Below the pieces are notes generated by a model that ran no database searches, had not been told where the DNA came from, and saw nothing but the letters and a program-made list of their open reading frames with translations. Below, piece after piece: positions 6,985 to 9,515 of a DNA stretch of 9,515 nt (the first letter of the stretch is position 1; every line of letters begins with the position of its first letter). The translations under genes and the position numbers were made by a program. This DNA comes from an uncultured Chitinophagaceae bacterium (GTDB lineage Bacteria; Bacteroidota; Bacteroidia; Chitinophagales; Chitinophagaceae): contig CAMPGG010000119.1 in assembly GCA_946885335.1 (NCBI GenBank), positions 1 through 9,515 of the forward strand, written 5' to 3'.

Positions 6985-7653
6985 ATGGAAACAATCCGTA
7001 AAACAATTCTTGTGCTCAGTGCTTCGTGTATTTCAATATTTTCATTTTCACAAGCAGGGCTTGGCGTAACCAGCAGCACACGTGCAGCAGTAAAATCAGG
7101 CATTACTACTCAAGCTACAAAATCCGCACTTCGTGCTACAACAAATGCAGCAACGAAAACGCTGAAAGCAACTACAACCAACGCAGTTAATGTAACCGGT
7201 AAAACTGTTACTGCTGCTGAAGCCAAAACAAAAGGCGCATTAAAAAAAACCAGGGCGGAAAAAGCAAAGATCAAAAAGAATACAAAGGTTGGTGCTGACA
7301 TTGAAACAGAAGTAAACAGCCAGGGTTCTTTTGAAACAGGCGTCAACAATTCATCAGAAAATGCAGATGCAGGTATTCAGGTAGCTATTGATGCACAAGC
7401 CAAAGGTGATGTTGATGGCGAAAGGCCAATCAAAAAAATAAACCAGGTAGCCGATGAAAAAAAGGCAATGGCCGAAGAAAAGAAAGCAGCTGCGAAAGAA
7501 AAGGCAAATGATGCAAAAACAAAAACAAAGAAAGAATTGAAAAAAACTAAAAGAGAAACAAAGAAGGTTAAAAATGCTGTTCCACGTGCATCTGAAAAAG
7601 CTAATGCTGAAGCAAAAGTTCATGCATCGTCTAACAGCGCTGTACATTATTAA
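6985..7653 (+). CDS. Exported Lys/Ala/Thr-rich low-complexity protein, function unknown
   Basis: The 222-residue product starts with a signal peptide (RKTILVLSASCISIFSFSQ, cleavage expected near residue 23). Cys15 lacks a proper lipobox (Leu is one place too far), so signal peptidase I is more likely than a lipoprotein. Three zones follow. Residues 30-103 are rich in Ala, Thr and Lys with repeated TTNAATK/KATTTNA-like runs. Residues 104-145 are more acidic and Asn/Gly-rich (IETEVNSQGSFETGV...DAGIQVAIDAQAKGDVDG). Residues 148-200 are highly charged Lys/Glu/Ala helix (DEKKAMAEEKKAAAKEKAND...), probably coiled coil or extended helix. Composition recalls histone H1-like tails or LEA-type proteins, but this is not evidence of homology. 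The gene has a long structured leader and ends 31 bp before a strong terminator. Export suggests a surface, periplasmic or matrix location. I do not recognise a family. Confidence 0.75.
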   Translation: METIRKTILVLSASCISIFSFSQAGLGVTSSTRAAVKSGITTQATKSALRATTNAATKTLKATTTNAVNVTGKTVTAAEAKTKGALKKTRAEKAKIKKNTKVGADIETEVNSQGSFETGVNNSSENADAGIQVAIDAQAKGDVDGERPIKKINQVADEKKAMAEEKKAAAKEKANDAKTKTKKELKKTKRETKKVKNAVPRASEKANAEAKVHASSNSAVHY

Positions 7654-7684
7654 ACCCCTATTGAGGCTGGCATATACAGGATAA

Positions 7685-7713
7685 AAAACCCACCTGTTTT
7701 GGGTGGGTTTTCC
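7685..7713 (+). terminator. Intrinsic terminator between the Lys/Ala-rich protein gene and the outer-membrane protein gene
   Basis: AAAACCCACC (7685-7694) pairs perfectly with GGTGGGTTTT (7702-7711) around a 7-nt loop. The stem is GC-rich at the loop end and its T-run is followed by CC. The A-run on the left would make it work in both directions. Only 19 bp separate it from the next ATG at 7733. Confidence 0.85.
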
Positions 7714-7732
7714 TTTCACCCAAAAAAAAGTT

Positions 7733-8578
7733 ATGGAGCGTTTAAATAAATACATTGTACTAACGATTATAATTACCTGCTTTTATTCTTTTTCAAATGC
7801 GCAGACAACGGATTCAACAGGTAAGGAGTGGTCTGTATTTCGCATAGGTCTTAACTATAATTCCAACCTGAATTATTTCGGTCGTACCGACAGCCTGCGA
7901 AGCAGCGGATTTTTTCCAATGGCGGAAGTTTGGTTTACTCCTGGATTGTATATTAATGCAGCTCCCATATTCATCAATAATCCCTTACAACGTTTTGAAT
8001 ATGCCGGTACCATTGTTACCGCAGGGTACCAGTTCAATGCAAATGATAAATGGACAGGTAATGTGTATGCGTTAAAACCTTTGTACAAAGAGAGTACGGA
8101 ATTGGTGCAGGCCAGTCTTAAAGCGCAAACCGGCGCTTTATTAACCTATTTAAATCCTGTTGTAAATATTAATGTTGGGGGCGATTTAAAATTCAGTGAA
8201 CAAACAGATATTGGTGCAACCGCCGGAATAGATCATATTATCAGGTTCCCGGTTAAAGAAGGAATTGTATTAGCCGCTGATCCATCAGCATATGTTTATG
8301 CAGGTACGCAGCAATTTTCTAAAACACATTATAAAAAGAATAATTTTTTATTCCTGCCGGGCAATGAGGAAAGAATAACAGAAACATCATCCCGGTTTAA
8401 TATCCTGGCATACGAATTCTCCGTTCCGGTCATTTTTGCAACCAAAAAACTGGAATTAGTAGCCACGCCATCTTATATCATTCCAAAAAATCTTATTGAA
8501 GTAAATGATCAACCGGAAATGAGTGAGCAGGGCAAAGAAACTTTATATATTACCCTGGGTGCAAAAGTGAATTTTTAA
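7733..8578 (+). CDS. Probable outer-membrane beta-barrel protein, function unknown
   Basis: The best start is the ATG at 7733, giving 281 residues. A GTG at 7703 in the same frame lies inside the terminator stem and would put a hydrophilic stretch before the signal peptide, so it is rejected. The N terminus (MERLNKYIVLTIIITCFYSF then SNAQ) is a signal peptide with a typical NAQ cleavage motif. The mature part consists of alternating polar/aromatic strands such as WSVFRIGLNYNSNLNYFG, FPMAEVWFTPGLYINAAPIF and TIVTAGYQFNA, and ends ETLYITLGAKVNF. A terminal Phe after an alternating strand is typical of outer-membrane barrels recognised by the BAM machinery. About 12 strands seem possible, but I did not predict them formally. 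No plug, TonB box or lipobox is visible. The gene sits directly behind a terminator and has its own terminator after the stop. Confidence 0.78.
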   Translation: MERLNKYIVLTIIITCFYSFSNAQTTDSTGKEWSVFRIGLNYNSNLNYFGRTDSLRSSGFFPMAEVWFTPGLYINAAPIFINNPLQRFEYAGTIVTAGYQFNANDKWTGNVYALKPLYKESTELVQASLKAQTGALLTYLNPVVNINVGGDLKFSEQTDIGATAGIDHIIRFPVKEGIVLAADPSAYVYAGTQQFSKTHYKKNNFLFLPGNEERITETSSRFNILAYEFSVPVIFATKKLELVATPSYIIPKNLIEVNDQPEMSEQGKETLYITLGAKVNF

Positions 8579-8600
8579 AGATATTCCCTTTGGAAACTAA

Positions 8601-8630
8601 AAAGGAGTTGAATTTTTCAACTCTTTTTTT
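8601..8630 (+). terminator. Intrinsic terminator of the outer-membrane protein gene
   Basis: GAGTTGAA (8605-8612) pairs with TTCAACTC (8616-8623) around a TTT loop. The A/G-run before the stem and the seven T after it extend the pairing and provide the U-tract. It starts 23 bp after the stop at 8578. Confidence 0.85.
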
Positions 8631-8704
8631 ATGTAAATACTTACGAAATCAGCAAAAATCCGGTAAGGCTGACTAACATAGCTTCCTTTTAACAATAAGA
8701 ATGG

Positions 8705-8712
8705 TAAATTTG
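8705..8712 (+). promoter_or_regulatory. Promoter -7 element for the Nfu gene
   Basis: TAAATTTG in GGTAAATTTGCATGG matches TAnnTTTG exactly. It lies 19 bp before the ATG at 8731, implying a leader of about a dozen bases. It also sits inside the extra N-terminal codons that a start at 8701 would give, which argues for 8731. No -33 TTG was found at the usual spacing. Confidence 0.5.
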
Positions 8713-8730
8713 CATGGCAAAACAATAAGT

Positions 8731-9327
8731 ATGATTAAAACAGGCAATCCCATCATCAGCATTTATACAGAAATGACTCCCAACCCGGAAACCATGAAGT
8801 TTGTGGCAAACAAGCTTTTGTATCCTGGTAAAAGCATTGACTTTCCTGATGTGGACAGTGCAAAACCTTCGCCATTGGCAGTTGAATTATTTGGATTCCC
8901 ATTTATCCGCGCAGTTTTTATTGCCAGCAATTTTGTAACGCTTACCAAAACATCCGATACGGAATGGGAAGATGTAATTCCAACCATCCGCCAGTTTTTA
9001 AAAGAATTTTTGGAAGAAGGGAAAGCGGTTATCAATGAAGAAGAAATCGTTGTAACAAAAAAAGAAGGATCGAATATCGTTAGTGCAGATGATGATGATG
9101 TGGTAAAACGCATTAAGGAATTGTTGGAGAATTATGTGAAACCTGCTGTTGAAATGGATGGCGGTGCCATTCAATTTAAAAGTTACGAAGAAGGCCGCGT
9201 TAACCTGGTATTACAGGGAAGTTGCAGCGGATGTCCTTCGAGTATGATCACATTAAAAGCCGGTATTGAAGGCATGATGAAGCGAATGATCCCTGAAGTG
9301 AAAGAGGTTGTTGCTGAAGCTGAATAA
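8731..9327 (+). CDS. Nfu/NifU-family Fe-S cluster scaffold or carrier protein
   Basis: From the ATG at 8731 the product is 198 residues with two known domains. The N-terminal Nfu_N domain has ISIYTEMTPNPETMKFVANK (about 9-28) and FPFIRAVFIASNFVTLTK (about 56-73). After a short acidic linker (SADDDD) comes the NifU C-terminal domain with IKELLENYVKPAVEMDGGAI and LQGSCSGCPSSMITLKAGIE (about 161-180). Cys165 and Cys168 form the CxxC motif that holds a cluster at the dimer interface. The family assembles or carries [4Fe-4S] clusters for target apoproteins in the cytoplasm. An in-frame ATG at 8701 would add ten residues, but a promoter motif overlaps them and conservation begins only after 8731. 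The gene stands alone between two terminators. Scaffold versus carrier role cannot be read from the sequence. Confidence 0.93.
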   Translation: MIKTGNPIISIYTEMTPNPETMKFVANKLLYPGKSIDFPDVDSAKPSPLAVELFGFPFIRAVFIASNFVTLTKTSDTEWEDVIPTIRQFLKEFLEEGKAVINEEEIVVTKKEGSNIVSADDDDVVKRIKELLENYVKPAVEMDGGAIQFKSYEEGRVNLVLQGSCSGCPSSMITLKAGIEGMMKRMIPEVKEVVAEAE

Positions 9328-9349
9328 TTTCATTTAAAATAATATTCCG

Positions 9350-9377
9350 AACGCCCCTTATTGAGGGGCGTTTTTAT
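9350..9377 (+). terminator. Intrinsic terminator of the Nfu gene
   Basis: AACGCCCCT (9350-9358) pairs perfectly with AGGGGCGTT (9364-9372) around a TATTG loop and is followed by TTTATTT. The GC-rich stem plus T-run lies 22 bp after the stop. Confidence 0.9.
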
Positions 9378-9396
9378 TTGAGAAATAAGGTTTTTG

Positions 9397-9404
9397 TAAA
9401 TTAG
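9397..9404 (+). promoter_or_regulatory. Promoter candidate for the gene at the right edge
   Basis: TAAATTAG differs from TAnnTTTG at one base. TTTG at 9377-9380 lies 16 bp upstream, slightly closer than the usual -33 spacing. It falls between the Nfu terminator and the ATG at 9421, where a new promoter is expected. Confidence 0.35.
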
Positions 9405-9420
9405 CGGAAATCTTTTTTTG

Positions 9421-9515
9421 ATGATCGTTATTTATATACTTGCCGGTTTAATTGTAGGATTGTTGATACTGGCGGCATTTATGCCTAAAAAATACCAGGT
9501 TGAAAAGTCGGTGAT
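9421..9515 (+). CDS. N-terminal fragment of a membrane-anchored protein, probably SRPBCC (polyketide cyclase-like) family
   Basis: Thirty-one complete codons are visible before the window ends. MIVIYILAGLIVGLLILAAF is one hydrophobic segment, followed by MPKKYQVEKSV. Many Bacteroidota SRPBCC/START-like proteins begin with a single membrane helix, then a PK(K/E)Y-V-(E/K)-(R/K)-S-V motif that opens the ligand-binding fold, and the visible part fits that pattern. The ligand-binding cavity lies outside the window, so function cannot be stated. The ATG at 9421 is the first after the Nfu terminator. Confidence 0.6.
   Translation, partial: MIVIYILAGLIVGLLILAAFMPKKYQVEKSV

Noticed and set aside
7018..7029. 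Lipoprotein site at Cys15 of the Lys/Ala-rich protein
   Set aside because: The residues before Cys are L-S-A-S, with Leu at -4 instead of -3, and a better signal peptidase I site follows at FSQ.
7703..7732. GTG start for the outer-membrane protein
   Set aside because: It lies within the right arm of the terminator and adds a hydrophilic stretch before an otherwise standard signal peptide that begins at 7733.
7354..7755. A - strand open frame across the Lys/Ala-rich protein gene and the terminator
   Set aside because: Its Phe/Cys/Leu-rich translation is the mirror of Lys/Ala/Glu codons on the + strand, and it runs through a terminator stem.

Overview
The window looks like chromosomal DNA from a member of the Bacteroidota, probably close to Chitinophagaceae. 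The reasons are the AT-rich composition with purine-poor translation starts, several matches to the Bacteroidota promoter motif TAnnTTTG, a two-domain Nfu protein, a PcrA-type helicase, a Bacteroidota-style REP-associated transposase, and secreted or outer-membrane proteins with short signal peptides ending in SQ or NAQ. The family-level placement is an inference. All supported genes lie on the + strand.

Layout. 1-336 is the C-terminal end of a P1/DmpA-family (S58) peptidase. Its stop codon overlaps by one base the start of a class IV PLP aminotransferase (336-1148), so the two are probably translationally coupled. A full-length UvrD/PcrA helicase follows (1287-3641). A TAnnTTTG promoter candidate at 3667 precedes a 721-residue exported protein of unknown function (3760-5925). 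The C-terminal part of that protein carries an HRGHSYH...GSCGG arrangement resembling the His-Cys dyad of clan CD (caspase/gingipain/CHAT-like) cysteine peptidases.

5965-6543 is a complete Y1 (HUH) transposase of the RAYT class. Directly downstream (about 6556-6746) are four short GTTCC-nnn-GGAAC palindromes about 40-50 bp apart, which look like its cognate REP elements. The rest of the 440-bp gap is an AT-rich leader with two inverted repeats, ahead of an exported, Lys/Ala/Thr-rich low-complexity protein (6985-7653). A strong intrinsic terminator ends only about 20 bp before the start of the next gene, a probable outer-membrane beta-barrel protein (7733-8578). That gene ends at its own terminator.

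The last complete gene is a two-domain Nfu-type Fe-S scaffold protein (best start 8731, stop 9327). A perfect TAnnTTTG motif sits just upstream of that start, and a terminator follows the stop. At the right edge (from 9421) is the start of a gene whose membrane anchor and LPKKY-like motif suggest an SRPBCC (polyketide cyclase-like) protein.

Housekeeping functions (DNA repair, Fe-S assembly, amino-acid metabolism) are interleaved with three poorly characterised exported proteins. The most interesting elements are the clan CD-like exported protein, the RAYT with its palindrome array, and the terminator set almost against a start codon.
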